Counted from the first letter of the stretch, positions 16,604 to 23,909 are shown. The stretch is 64,000 nucleotides of DNA from Micromonospora sp. MH99 (GCF_021442385.1 NZ_MUZA01000005.1:110700-174699); one strand, 5' to 3'. Program-made: numbers and translations. The notes: generated by a model not told the origin, from the sequence alone.

Positions 16604-17395
16604 ATGCTTCTCGCCCTCATGGCTCCCCCTCCTTCCCCAGCTAGCACCGGTCCCCAGATCACCCCGGGGGACTGGCTCGGTGCAGCAATCGGCCTTGCTT
16701 CATTCCTTGCCACTGCTCTGCTTGCATTCCTGATATATCGGCTACAGAGGCGAGATATTGAGCGAGACAATGCCGAGAACCGACGCGTCGCTATGATAGA
16801 GCAGGAAGCGCAGGAGCGACGCGATGCACAAGAAAAAGCAGAACGCGAGCAGCAAAAGCGCAGGGACGAAGATGCGCAGAGGCGTGCCGAGGATCAGCGG
16901 CGAGCCGATGAAGCACAGCGCAGGGCCGATGAGGAGCAGCGAGAACTTCGGCGCGCTCGGCGGGAGAGACATCAGGCCGACTATCAGCTGGCGGCGAGCG
17001 CACTACACGACCTAGGGAAGGCGTTTGAAATTCCGGCAATGAATGACCCCTATGCGGGCGCATTGCTAACCAAGGGACACATGCAGGCGGCCAAGGTGCC
17101 GGCAGCCAAGGAAGCCCTCCACCAGGTCGCCGCTACAGTTACGACGCTTAAGGAGCCTTTGAAATCCCTGGCCCACCTTGCGGATAAGTTCCTCCACTGC
17201 GCCGTCAGAACAGACGAGGAAATTAAGCAATTACTGTCCCGGCCATCCGAGCAGCAGACCGATAAACCTCAAATTTGGCAGAACGTTTACGCGCAGGAGA
17301 TTTTTCGAGGAATAATGCAGAGGGAGGTCGCGAATCGCGGTGAGGTAATGATACAGGCGGCCCGCAAAGCAATGGAGAAGGAGTGGGGCTCGTGA
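16604..17395 (+). CDS. Membrane-anchored coiled-coil protein (AICE cargo)
   Basis: The 263-residue protein has one membrane helix (WLGAAIGLASFLATALLAFL, about residues 24-44). A long highly charged coiled coil of Arg/Glu/Gln repeats (~50-130) and a C-terminal helical domain follow. There is no enzyme motif. AGGAG 13 bp upstream supports ATG 16604; ATG 16619 is possible. Codons carry noticeably more A/T at third positions than neighbours (many AAA, AAT, GAA), indicating recent acquisition. It is separate from the core AICE genes and may be a membrane-associated effector or defence protein; that is inference only. Confidence 0.7.
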   Translation: MLLALMAPPPSPASTGPQITPGDWLGAAIGLASFLATALLAFLIYRLQRRDIERDNAENRRVAMIEQEAQERRDAQEKAEREQQKRRDEDAQRRAEDQRRADEAQRRADEEQRELRRARRERHQADYQLAASALHDLGKAFEIPAMNDPYAGALLTKGHMQAAKVPAAKEALHQVAATVTTLKEPLKSLAHLADKFLHCAVRTDEEIKQLLSRPSEQQTDKPQIWQNVYAQEIFRGIMQREVANRGEVMIQAARKAMEKEWGS

Positions 17396-17455
17396 TCTTG
17401 GCTCCGCCCAGCGTCATCCCGATGCTCCTATGGATGTCAAGCTGCGTCGACCGTC

Positions 17456-17641
17456 TCACCGGCGGAGCTTGACCCTTCGTCCCGAAGGAACGATCAACGG
17501 CCGTCGAGCTGAGGTTGCACACCCGGTTAGCTCCTCCCAGCGTCCACAGGCGTCCACGGCCGTCCACAGTCGCTCGCCGTCGTCGTCACCCAGATAGCCA
17601 CTCAACAGCTCCGCACCGGCGGTCAGCGCTGCGAGGTCCAT
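17456..17641 (-). CDS. Possible small protein, 61 aa
   Basis: An open frame encodes MDLAALTAGAELLSGYLG, an acidic stretch, then a basic tail (SGRRVKLRR). Composition is protein-like, but no ribosome site precedes the ATG and no family is recognised. It lies in the 365-bp space between the coiled-coil gene and the 57-aa gene. It may equally be a remnant. The overlapping plus strand carries three spaced CGTCCAC repeats. Confidence 0.3.
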   Translation of the reverse strand: MDLAALTAGAELLSGYLGDDDGERLWTAVDACGRWEELTGCATSARRPLIVPSGRRVKLRR

Positions 17642-17642
17642 T

Positions 17643-17672
17643 TTGTGGGGTCAGTGGCGAGTCGGTTACTAT
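17643..17672 (+). promoter_or_regulatory. Candidate promoter of the 57-aa gene
   Basis: A -35-like TTGTGG (17643-17648) and a -10 TACTAT (17667-17672) are separated by 18 bp, a good match to the main actinomycete housekeeping promoter. The predicted transcript would begin near 17679 and have an ~80-nt leader. Confidence 0.45.
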
Positions 17673-17708
17673 GGGCGACGGCGCAATCTGCGGCTGACCT
17701 TCCGGACG

Positions 17709-17743
17709 GTTGGGGGCTAGGGGAGGACCCTAGCGCACAACCC
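17709..17743 (+). promoter_or_regulatory. Leader hairpin before the 57-aa gene
   Basis: GGTTG (17709-17713) pairs with CAACC (17739-17743), and CTAGGG (17718-17723) with CCCTAG (17729-17734), around a GAGGA loop with internal bulges. It ends a few bases before the ribosome site AAGGAGG (17750-17756), so it could affect initiation or mRNA stability. Riboswitch-type recognition is not claimed. Confidence 0.4.
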
Positions 17744-17760
17744 CACGGAAGGAGGTTTTC

Positions 17761-17934
17761 ATGATCGCGCCTGAGGAAGACCAGCGGTCGGGCTCCCTTG
17801 TGGTCCTGGCCCTGGTCTGCGAGGTGGTCGCCAACTTTAAGGAGGCGACCGGCAAGGACGAGTTCAATCTTTCTGAACTCGTCCTGCTCGTGCTGGTACT
17901 TGTCGTCAGCTTTGCCGGCGGTGACAAGAACTAG
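17761..17934 (+). CDS. 57-aa protein with hydrophobic C-terminal segment (AICE cargo)
   Basis: The ORF begins MIAPEEDQRSGSLVVLAL and ends in a hydrophobic run (SELVLLVLVLVVSFAG) followed by GDKN. A very strong AAGGAGG sits 5 bases before the ATG. The gene has its own candidate promoter, a structured leader and a downstream hairpin, so it looks like an independent mini-cistron. The tail could insert in the membrane. No family known to me. Possibilities include a small membrane regulator, an entry-exclusion protein or a toxin-like peptide; none is supported beyond the hydrophobicity. Confidence 0.6.
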   Translation: MIAPEEDQRSGSLVVLALVCEVVANFKEATGKDEFNLSELVLLVLVLVVSFAGGDKN

Positions 17935-17947
17935 CGATCCACCTGTG

Positions 17948-17981
17948 GTCGGGGAGTTCGTGAACCTGCGGGCTCCCCGAC
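17948..17981 (+). terminator. Hairpin after the 57-aa gene
   Basis: GTCGGGGAG (17948-17956) and CTCCCCGAC (17973-17981) form a perfect 9-bp stem with a 16-nt loop, 13 bp after the stop codon. It is a likely terminator of the mini-cistron. Confidence 0.5.
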
Positions 17982-18560
17982 TGCTGTCTGAACTTGATAG
18001 ATGTAACCACTACTAAGACAACACAATAACACGGATGAGGTTACGCCATCCCGTCTGCCGCCGACCCGCCCTCCTGGGGAGCGGTCCGCCGACCGGTCCG
18101 CCACGTCAAGACGGCCTTGACGCACGTTCGGACGCTGGCGGGCCGGTTGGTGGTCTGCTCGGCTCGCCCGGGTCGTCGGCTGGCGGGATGGCCCTGTGCA
18201 ACCACCCACGGACCGCGACGCGCCGACGAACCCCCGACCATCTCGGAGTCGTTGCGCCCCCGCCGGAGGCGCGGTAACCGCGACCAGCTCGCCGCCGCGA
18301 CCGCCGCGCGGACCGGCGTGCCCTTCCCTGCGCCGCGCCGATCGGGCGCGGTGCCCGGCCGGCTGCCGGCCCACCAACATCAACCACCCTCGGCACCACC
18401 GTCAGCGGCGGCCCCCGGGCTTCCCGCTCTCCGCGCCAGCCGCCGGGCGTTCTGCGTGGCCGGAGTCGGAGCGCCAGCGGAGCGACGGACGCGCGCCCAG
18501 GCGGCGGCGCGTGCGGCCCGTCTCGGGCCGCCTTGAAGACGTACAGAAACTTTGAACCAT
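17982..18560. other. Gene-free GC-rich stretch inside the AICE
   Basis: After an A/T-rich patch (17990-18040) the sequence becomes extremely GC-rich. Open frames exist in several phases on both strands, but all read as Arg/Pro/Ala-rich low-complexity protein with no ribosome sites or domain-like segments. I see no gene. It may be decayed sequence. Confidence 0.4.
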
Positions 18561-18576
18561 ATCGACGGCAGCCGGC
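18561..18576. repeat. Left 16-bp direct repeat flanking the nested element
   Basis: ATCGACGGCAGCCGGC is repeated exactly at 19601-19616. The two copies directly abut the inverted-repeat element between them, as a target duplication or an excision site would. Confidence 0.7.
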
Positions 18577-18588
18577 TGCCCGGTCTGG

Positions 18589-18631
18589 GGACCTGCGTGA
18601 CACGTCGGTATCAGGACCTACGTGACACTCC
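18589..18631. repeat. Left terminal inverted repeat with two internal modules
   Basis: The modules GGACCTGCGTGACAC (18589-18603) and GGACCTACGTGACAC (18614-18628) occur at a 25-bp period. The 43-bp block is inverted at 19546-19589 with a few mismatches and one single-base gap. Confidence 0.7.
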
Positions 18632-18800
18632 GGTCAGTGCTGACGCACACGAGCCGCTCTCGGTTAGGCGTTAGCGCGTCAGGAAGCGGCACAACTGCCG
18701 CACGGCGGAGTCAGATGATTACCCAGCTCGATCATCCGTCTCATGAGCAATGGGACATCGGTAGGAGAGTCGGACGCACAGCTGCCAGCCTGCTAAGTGG

Positions 18801-19454
18801 CTACGCCACGGGCAGCCCGAGGTCGACCAGGACCTTGACGAGTTGAGCGTCGGGTGCCTCGCCATCAGATCTCGGCTCGTCCGCTTGCTGCGGAAGTCGA
18901 AGACTCTCCGGTCGACCCGAATAGCTCCACGCCGGCTTCACCGAGGGGACCCGCTTCCGGCTGTGCTGTGCAGCCTCCTCGCATGCGGCGATCTCAGCTT
19001 CTCGCTGGTCCGTCAACCAAGGCGGCAGCGCTGGCTCAGCTGGCAGCAGGTCCAGCAATGCGGTCCGCGGATCGTTGAGCCGTCGATGAACGACGCAACC
19101 GCGCAGCCACAGCAGCGCCGCTCGGTCGTGCTTGCCAGGGAGCCAGAGGCCGATGGCCAGATCGATGGCATGGACAGCATCCCGGGCCTTACCGCTGAGG
19201 AGGGCGGAGGCGACGTAGATGAGCCAAGGCTCGATGTGGCTGCCTCCTCCGGATCCGACCCAGCCCTTCGCCCAGCTGTGGGCGCCGCGCCAGTCACCGG
19301 CCTGAAGACAAGCTACGGCTTGTTCGCGGAACTCTGATGCGGCTGGCGGCGTTGCTGCCTGCGGCTGGCGTGACACCTGCTCATTATCCCTCGGCGAAAA
19401 GGACTCTTGCCCCGGCGTCCAGACCCAGCCCGCCCATGAGCTCGTGCACTCCAC
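18801..19454 (-). CDS. TPR-like hypothetical protein carried by the nested element
   Basis: The 217-residue protein has helical pairs resembling tetratricopeptide repeats (FREQAVACLQAGDWRGAHSW, AVHAIDLAIGLWLPGKHDRA, then LLWLRGCVVHRRL). A disordered Ser/Pro region and a short C-terminal helix follow. No signal or membrane segment and no transposase motif. The start is uncertain: GTG 19454 lacks a ribosome site and the first ~45 residues look unstructured. It is the only coding frame inside the inverted repeats, so it is passenger cargo. Confidence 0.5.
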   Translation of the reverse strand: MECTSSWAGWVWTPGQESFSPRDNEQVSRQPQAATPPAASEFREQAVACLQAGDWRGAHSWAKGWVGSGGGSHIEPWLIYVASALLSGKARDAVHAIDLAIGLWLPGKHDRAALLWLRGCVVHRRLNDPRTALLDLLPAEPALPPWLTDQREAEIAACEEAAQHSRKRVPSVKPAWSYSGRPESLRLPQQADEPRSDGEAPDAQLVKVLVDLGLPVA

Positions 19455-19545
19455 CCGATCCGAACCTGGTCCGTGTGCGGCAGCCCGCCGCGAACCTTAC
19501 CGGCCCCACGACCGCCGGCCGATCCCGAGCGCAGATCATCTAGCC

Positions 19546-19589
19546 GGATGTGTCACTCAGGTCCTGAGACCGATGTGTCACGTACGTCC
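19546..19589. repeat. Right terminal inverted repeat with two internal modules
   Basis: GTGTCACTCAGGTCC (19550-19564) and GTGTCACGTACGTCC (19575-19589) mirror the left-end modules at the same 25-bp period. Confidence 0.7.
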
Positions 19590-19600
19590 TGAGACTCGAC

Positions 19601-19616
19601 ATCGACGGCAGCCGGC
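19601..19616. repeat. Right 16-bp direct repeat flanking the nested element
   Basis: Exact copy of 18561-18576, two bases before the stop codon of the leftward cupin gene at 19619. The insertion is therefore immediately downstream of the cupin gene. Confidence 0.7.
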
Positions 19617-19618
19617 CG

Positions 19619-20032
19619 CTAGATCGTCTCCGCCATCTCATACGGGTGCGTGTCGGCTGGGTCGTACGGCCGGTTGGCCAGTTCCACGGCCTGTGAATGC
19701 TCCAACGCGTAGTAGACGTGCGCACACCTCGGCTGCACCGTCACCAGGTCCCCCGGCTCAAGCGTCATCGTCGCTCGCTCACCAGAGTCCAGGTCGTGGT
19801 ACACCGCCCGGACTCGTCCGCTGATCAGATACAGCGTCTCTGTCTTGTGGGCGTGGTAGTGGTTGCCGCGAGGCTTCGTGGCGTCTGGCTGGAACTCCAG
19901 GTAGGCGAGGAACTGGTAGCTGTCACCGTTGACCACCTGGGCCAGCTCTCCGGCCGGGGACTGGATTCGTCCGCCTCCAGCGGGGATCGGTGGCGTCGTC
20001 ACTGGAAGCCGCCGTAGCTGCACCTTGTCCAC
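19619..20032 (-). CDS. Cupin domain protein (AICE cargo)
   Basis: The 137-residue single-domain cupin has motif 1 near GNHYHAHKTETLYLISGRVR (His, His, Glu metal-type ligands) and motif 2 near EPGDLVTVQPRCAHVYYAL. The fold is used by sugar-nucleotide epimerases, isomerases and binding proteins; which applies here is not clear. A weak GTG start at 20032 is used. It is convergent with the nested element and lies 62 bp downstream of the HTH regulator on the same strand. Confidence 0.75.
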   Translation of the reverse strand: MDKVQLRRLPVTTPPIPAGGGRIQSPAGELAQVVNGDSYQFLAYLEFQPDATKPRGNHYHAHKTETLYLISGRVRAVYHDLDSGERATMTLEPGDLVTVQPRCAHVYYALEHSQAVELANRPYDPADTHPYEMAETI

Positions 20033-20094
20033 GCCCTGATGGTAGGCGGTCGACCCTCGGTCACCCCGTCAAGAGAGCCCCACGGTCGGTCGAG

Positions 20095-21012
20095 TCAGGC
20101 TGTTAGCTCCTTGGCCAAGTGGTCCAGGTCCACGTCATCGGAGCCTGCCCACAGTTGCTCAACTGCTGCGAGGTACTTGCGGATCAGGGGTGTCGGCTCG
20201 TCCGGGTCGAACTCGTACTCGTAGACGGGCGAATCGGCCGCGTCGACCAGCGGCAGGTAATGGATGAGGCGCAGCCACCCGTCGACCAACAGGATGTTGA
20301 GGCTCGGCGGCCCGGGGTAGGTCCGGGCCTGCACCTGCTCGGCCGCGAACCGGTGCTGCACGGCTCGTGATCGATGGCGGGCGCAGGCGTAAAGGACATC
20401 GTCGATCTCGCCCGACTGTCGGATGCTTGGGCAAAGGCGCCGGGTGAGTTCACGCTCCTTCATCAGCGGTCCCTCGGGGTCCGAGACGACAACCCGGAGG
20501 GTGGCCCCTTGAATGACTGCATCACGTACGGCTGACTGGTACTGGGAGACCATCGCGTTGTAGCCGGTATGCGCTGCGAAGAAGATGCTGCGTGCCGCTC
20601 TAATGCGCTGTGCAACAGATCGGTTGTCCTCCTCGGTCAGGTCTAGATGGATTCTCAGTCCCTGTGCCGTCAACCCCTCGTCGGCCGCCGTCTCCGCAGC
20701 GCTCGACGTAACGGCGGAGTCATTCACCTCTGGTCCCCACGGCTCGAAAAGCTGCTCGGCCGACCACTCCGGGAACATCGCCTCCAATACCCGGCAGTGA
20801 TCCGGGTACGGCATTTTTTTCACGCTGCCAGACAGCCAGCGGTGTAGCTGGGCCCTGCTCGGCCACCGCCCGACTAGCCTCCGGTCGACCGTGCCGGCCG
20901 CTCGGTCGTACTCGTGGCAGAACGTCCTGTAGGTCTGCCAGTGCCGCTGCTGGATCAGCACTTTTAACCGTGTCTGCTCGCCCGTCGCAGGCTCAGCCCC
21001 AGTGACCTTCAT
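20095..21012 (-). CDS. AICE HTH regulator with C-terminal sensor-like domain
   Basis: The 305-residue protein starts MKVTGAEPATGEQTRLKVLI. A Xre-like DNA-binding region around SRAQLHRWLSGSVKKMPYPD is followed by a C-terminal domain (ARSIFFAAHTGYNAMVSQYQ, then RVVVSDPEG) found in regulators next to actinomycete transfer modules. It is divergent from the 106-aa gene and probably represses or activates the transfer/replication operon through the intergenic repeats. Base composition is lower in GC than flanking chromosomal genes. Confidence 0.7.
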   Translation of the reverse strand: MKVTGAEPATGEQTRLKVLIQQRHWQTYRTFCHEYDRAAGTVDRRLVGRWPSRAQLHRWLSGSVKKMPYPDHCRVLEAMFPEWSAEQLFEPWGPEVNDSAVTSSAAETAADEGLTAQGLRIHLDLTEEDNRSVAQRIRAARSIFFAAHTGYNAMVSQYQSAVRDAVIQGATLRVVVSDPEGPLMKERELTRRLCPSIRQSGEIDDVLYACARHRSRAVQHRFAAEQVQARTYPGPPSLNILLVDGWLRLIHYLPLVDAADSPVYEYEFDPDEPTPLIRKYLAAVEQLWAGSDDVDLDHLAKELTA

Positions 21013-21077
21013 GCATGGACGTTAGCACAGATGCGACAGAGATGAGACAGCACGAGAATCAGAAGTCTTAGATGTGA

Positions 21078-21096
21078 TACCGATGCCGTACCGATG
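21078..21096. promoter_or_regulatory. Direct repeat TACCGATG x2 in the regulator/transfer-operon intergenic region
   Basis: TACCGATG occurs at 21078-21085 and 21089-21096, an 11-bp period and so one helical turn, in the 166-bp gap between the divergent regulator and the AICE operon. This spacing suits a dimeric operator. A further pair, GCGACAGA and GATGAGACAG, lies nearer the regulator. Confidence 0.45.
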
Positions 21097-21178
21097 AAAC
21101 ACCCTCACGAGTGATGCTGACTTCAGCAAGAGAGCAGTCGTCCAAAGGGGACGCGCTCATGACCCTCGGAGGTATCTC

Positions 21179-21499
21179 GTGAAGTTGTACGTGGACACCC
21201 AGAGCAAGCAGGTCCAGGTGACGAAGGACCCGGAGCCGAAGAACGACCAGAACGGCAATCAGCGGTCGGAGAAGAACACTGGCCGGCTCATGTGGTCGAC
21301 CCAGGTCTTCGTTCTCGACGAGACTGGCGGCGAGATCATCACCATCACCACGGCGGGTGAGAAGCCGAGCGTGACGGTGGGACAGCTCGTCGCTGTCGAG
21401 CAGTTGGAGGCCATTCCGTGGGCGACCAACGGGCGCAACGGCGTCGCGTTCCGTGCGATCACGCTGAAGCCGAAGGCTGGTAACTCGGCGGCCAAGTAG
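21179..21499 (+). CDS. Conserved AICE protein upstream of the FtsK-type translocase
   Basis: The 106-residue protein begins MKLYVDTQSKQVQVTKDPEP and contains WSTQVFVLDETGGEIITITT, a pattern I recall from proteins just upstream of FtsK/TraSA genes in many Streptomyces and Micromonospora elements. It looks like a small beta-barrel, perhaps DNA-binding. GGAGG (21168-21172) precedes GTG 21179. A 7-codon ATG frame (21159) ends on this GTG and may couple translation. Confidence 0.75.
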   Translation: MKLYVDTQSKQVQVTKDPEPKNDQNGNQRSEKNTGRLMWSTQVFVLDETGGEIITITTAGEKPSVTVGQLVAVEQLEAIPWATNGRNGVAFRAITLKPKAGNSAAK

Positions 21500-21594
21500 G
21501 TCCCTCGCTCACCGCGCTGTGTGAGCCCTGGTGTCTGACGCACGAAAGCGGCCTAACGGTCCGCTGATCTGAGATCCACAGGTCCGGGAGTGGT

Positions 21595-21677
21595 TCCGAC
21601 TCCTATATTCCCGGCCCGTCACCACCAGCGGTGGTGGCATCCCCGCAAGAGCTGGCGCGGGGTCGGTCCGACTCCTA
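21595..21677. repeat. Repeats and palindrome before the transfer genes; candidate cis-acting transfer locus
   Basis: TCCGACTCCTA is present at 21595-21605 and 21667-21677 in direct orientation, 72 bp apart. Between them CACCACC (21620-21626) and GGTGGTG (21630-21636) form a tight palindrome around AGC. The 239-bp gap has no gene. FtsK-type Tra proteins of actinomycete plasmids act on repeated short motifs close to tra, so this is a reasonable place for that site. Confidence 0.35.
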
Positions 21678-21738
21678 CATCTGCCGACCCCGTGCCCAGC
21701 AACTCATCCAACCCAACTCGCGATTGGGAGGACTCGTC

Positions 21739-22662
21739 GTGTCCAAGTCTAGCCCCCGCCGCCCCTTCGGGCGGAACACCGCAACGGTGACGGTCATCGA
21801 GGCCAAGGTCCACCGTTCCTCCGCCCGTAACGCCCGGTTGGCGTTCGTCCTCACGGCGGTCATCGTCGGCCTGCTGTCGGCCGTGGTGGCCGCTTCCTCC
21901 ATTCACCCGATCCTCGCCGTGTTCGTCGGCGCGCTCATCGGCGTACCGACCGGCGGCCTCGCCTGGGTGCTGGTGCGGATCTGGCCGGTGATCCGGCTGC
22001 TGTGGTGGTGGAGCACCGAGATCGTGCTCTCGGTCCTGCTGCTCACCTTCTGGGTCCAGCTCGCCAACCACACCCCAACCGTGGTGACCCTTACCGTGGT
22101 CGCCCTGGTCGTCGGCGTCCCCGCCGCCATCCCCGCCGCCCGCCGGCAGGCCATCGCCTGGACCTGGTGCTTGATCGTCAGGCACCGGCTGCGCGTGTGC
22201 TTCGCGCAGTTCATCATCGCCAACCAGTCCGGTTCGCTGCCGCTGATCCTGTGGGCACGCCCCACCCCGGTCGGTGAGCGGGTCTGGGTCTACCTGCGCC
22301 CCGGCCTGTCCATGGCCGACCTGGAAGGCCGCCTCGACAAGATCGCCGTCACCTGCCACGCCTCAACCGCCCTGGTCGAACGCGCCTCCGACGGTAACGC
22401 CGCCTACCTGCGGTTCGACATCAAACGCCGCGAAGTCCTCACCGCCCAGGTGAACTCGCCGCTGGTCGACGTCATCAACCCGGACACCCCCACCGCCGAC
22501 CGGCCCACGCCGGTCATCCCCACGGCGCTGGACCTGCCCGACGTCGACGCACCCACCATCACCCTGCCGGCCCAGCCCAAGAAGCCGGCCACCACCGCCA
22601 ACGGCAGCAAGCCCGCGGCTTCCTCGGCAACCGACGCCGAAGACGTCTCCGACTGGATCTAA
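21739..22662 (+). CDS. Membrane and sensor half of a split FtsK/TraSA-type transfer protein
   Basis: The 307-residue protein starts at GTG 21739 behind GGGAGGA. About four membrane helices (AFVLTAVIVGLLSAVVAAS, ILAVFVGALIGVPTGGLAWV, VLSVLLLTFWVQL, VVTLTVVALVVGVPAAIP) are followed by a cytoplasmic domain (GERVWVYLRPGLSMADLEGR). That domain matches the region preceding the ATPase in TraSA/FtsK-like proteins. It ends in a Pro/Thr tail without a Walker motif. The ATPase is the next gene, 86 bp downstream, so the anchor and motor are separate polypeptides. Confidence 0.75.
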   Translation: MSKSSPRRPFGRNTATVTVIEAKVHRSSARNARLAFVLTAVIVGLLSAVVAASSIHPILAVFVGALIGVPTGGLAWVLVRIWPVIRLLWWWSTEIVLSVLLLTFWVQLANHTPTVVTLTVVALVVGVPAAIPAARRQAIAWTWCLIVRHRLRVCFAQFIIANQSGSLPLILWARPTPVGERVWVYLRPGLSMADLEGRLDKIAVTCHASTALVERASDGNAAYLRFDIKRREVLTAQVNSPLVDVINPDTPTADRPTPVIPTALDLPDVDAPTITLPAQPKKPATTANGSKPAASSATDAEDVSDWI

Positions 22663-22748
22663 CCCACCCCGAACACCTGGACGCGGGGAGCCGCTTACGG
22701 CTCGTTCGTGTGGCTTCCCGCGCCCACTACCGCCCAAGGAGGGCACCC

Positions 22749-23618
22749 ATGACCACCACGACACCCGCCGCCGTTGGCGCGGTTCCGGTGGGGCCTGGCC
22801 TGTCGATGTTCGACCCCATCTTCGTCGGCATCGACGAGTTCGGTCAGCCCGTCTACATCACCCTCGCCTACCGCAACCTCCTCGCCGGAGGCGAACCCGG
22901 CGGAGGCAAAAGCGGCCTCTTGAACTGCATCGCCGCACACGCCGCCCTCGCCATCGACAGCCGCCTCGTGCTGCTCGACGGCAAGCTCGTCGAACTCGGC
23001 CAATGGGAAGACTGCGCCGACGCCTTCATCGGCCCCGACATCACCGCCGCGCTGACCGTCCTGCGACGGCTCCAGCAGGTGATGAACAACCGCTACGCCT
23101 GGCTCCGCGCGCACGGGCGCCGCAAGCTCACCGCCGCCGACAACCTGTCGGTCATCACCGTCCTGGTCGACGAGATCGCGTTCTACTCCGCCACCGTCGG
23201 CAGCAAGCAGGAACAGGAAGAGTTCGTGGCGCTCCTGCGTGACCTGGTCGCCCGGGGCCGCGCCGCCGGCATCCCCGTCGTCGCCGCCACCCAACGGCCG
23301 TCCTTCGACATCATCCCCACGTCGCTGCGGGACCTGTTCGGCTACCGGGCCGCGTTCCGCTGCACCACCCCGAACAGCTCCAACATCGTCCTTGGTCACG
23401 GATGGGCCGAGCAGGGCTACTCCGCTACCGACATCTCACCCAGCAACCAGGGCGCGGCCTACCTCATCGCCGAAGGCGGCATACCCCGCCGCATCAAAGT
23501 CGCCTACCTCTCCGACGCCCAGATCGCGGGCATCGCGGACTACGCCGCCTGGATCCGCCGACCCGGCGGACTCGCCATCTCGGCCGGCTCCCCCTCCGGG
23601 TGGGAGGCCGTGGCATGA
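22749..23618 (+). CDS. FtsK/SpoIIIE-type DNA translocase ATPase domain (TraSA-like)
   Basis: The 289-residue soluble ATPase has Walker A in GEPGGGKSGLLN (about residues 50-60) and Walker B in VITVLVDEIAFYS. Sensor-type segments VARGRAAGIPVVAATQRPSF and RDLFGYRAAFRC follow. AAGGAGGG precedes ATG 22749. It would pump double-stranded DNA between mycelial cells, as in pSAM2. It lacks the membrane anchor, which the preceding gene provides. No gamma-like FtsK DNA-recognition helix is obvious. Its stop overlaps the next ATG (ATGA). Confidence 0.88.
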   Translation: MTTTTPAAVGAVPVGPGLSMFDPIFVGIDEFGQPVYITLAYRNLLAGGEPGGGKSGLLNCIAAHAALAIDSRLVLLDGKLVELGQWEDCADAFIGPDITAALTVLRRLQQVMNNRYAWLRAHGRRKLTAADNLSVITVLVDEIAFYSATVGSKQEQEEFVALLRDLVARGRAAGIPVVAATQRPSFDIIPTSLRDLFGYRAAFRCTTPNSSNIVLGHGWAEQGYSATDISPSNQGAAYLIAEGGIPRRIKVAYLSDAQIAGIADYAAWIRRPGGLAISAGSPSGWEAVA

Positions 23619-23824
23619 CCACCCGCGAACGCGCCTACGCCAAGGCCAACAACCAGCGCGCCGCCCAGTTCACCGAACTGTGGATCGTCGGGCGTCCCGA
23701 GGACATCGCGGTGATGGTTCGCGCCGCCTCGGCCAGCGGCCGACTCGTCTACCTGTCCCCGCCGACCCCGATGGGCGGCGACGACACCCGCCACCGCCGC
23801 TACCTGCGGCTACGCACTCACTAA
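23615..23824 (+). CDS. Small conserved AICE protein, 69 aa
   Basis: The ATG overlaps the translocase stop (ATGA). The protein, starting MTTRERAYAKANNQ, contains FTELWIVGRPEDIAVMVRAA and a basic end (DTRHRRYLRLRTH). It looks like a small alpha/beta protein of unknown role, kept directly after the translocase gene. Confidence 0.6.
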   Translation: MTTRERAYAKANNQRAAQFTELWIVGRPEDIAVMVRAASASGRLVYLSPPTPMGGDDTRHRRYLRLRTH

Positions 23825-23909
23825 TCGGCCGACAGGACCGGGATTTCGCCTGGCAGCAACTGCCGGTCCTGCCGACCTCCACCAACAACCTCGAAAGGAC
23901 GTGGTTGCC

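Larger units (their letters stand above)
18577..19600. mobile_element. 1,024-bp inverted-repeat element without a transposase
   Basis: The ends are long imperfect inverted repeats (18589-18631 and 19546-19589). Each is built of two copies of a GGACCTxCGTGACAC module at a 25-bp period, the multi-copy terminal organisation known from IS21-type elements. The interior has one leftward ORF of 217 residues unlike any transposase. 16-bp direct repeats flank it exactly. A non-autonomous transposon carrying a passenger gene, mobilised by a transposase elsewhere, explains these facts. IS21 duplications are normally 4-8 bp, so the 16-bp flank is unusual. Confidence 0.6.

Noticed and set aside
17931..18603. 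Open frames on both strands in the GC-rich AICE stretch
   Set aside because: Arg/Pro/Ala low-complexity products, no ribosome sites, and mutual overlap in several frames.
22663..22748. Frameshift joining the two FtsK-like ORFs
   Set aside because: The first ORF ends in a long low-complexity tail, and the second has its own strong ribosome site and a natural N-terminus, so two genes are the better reading.
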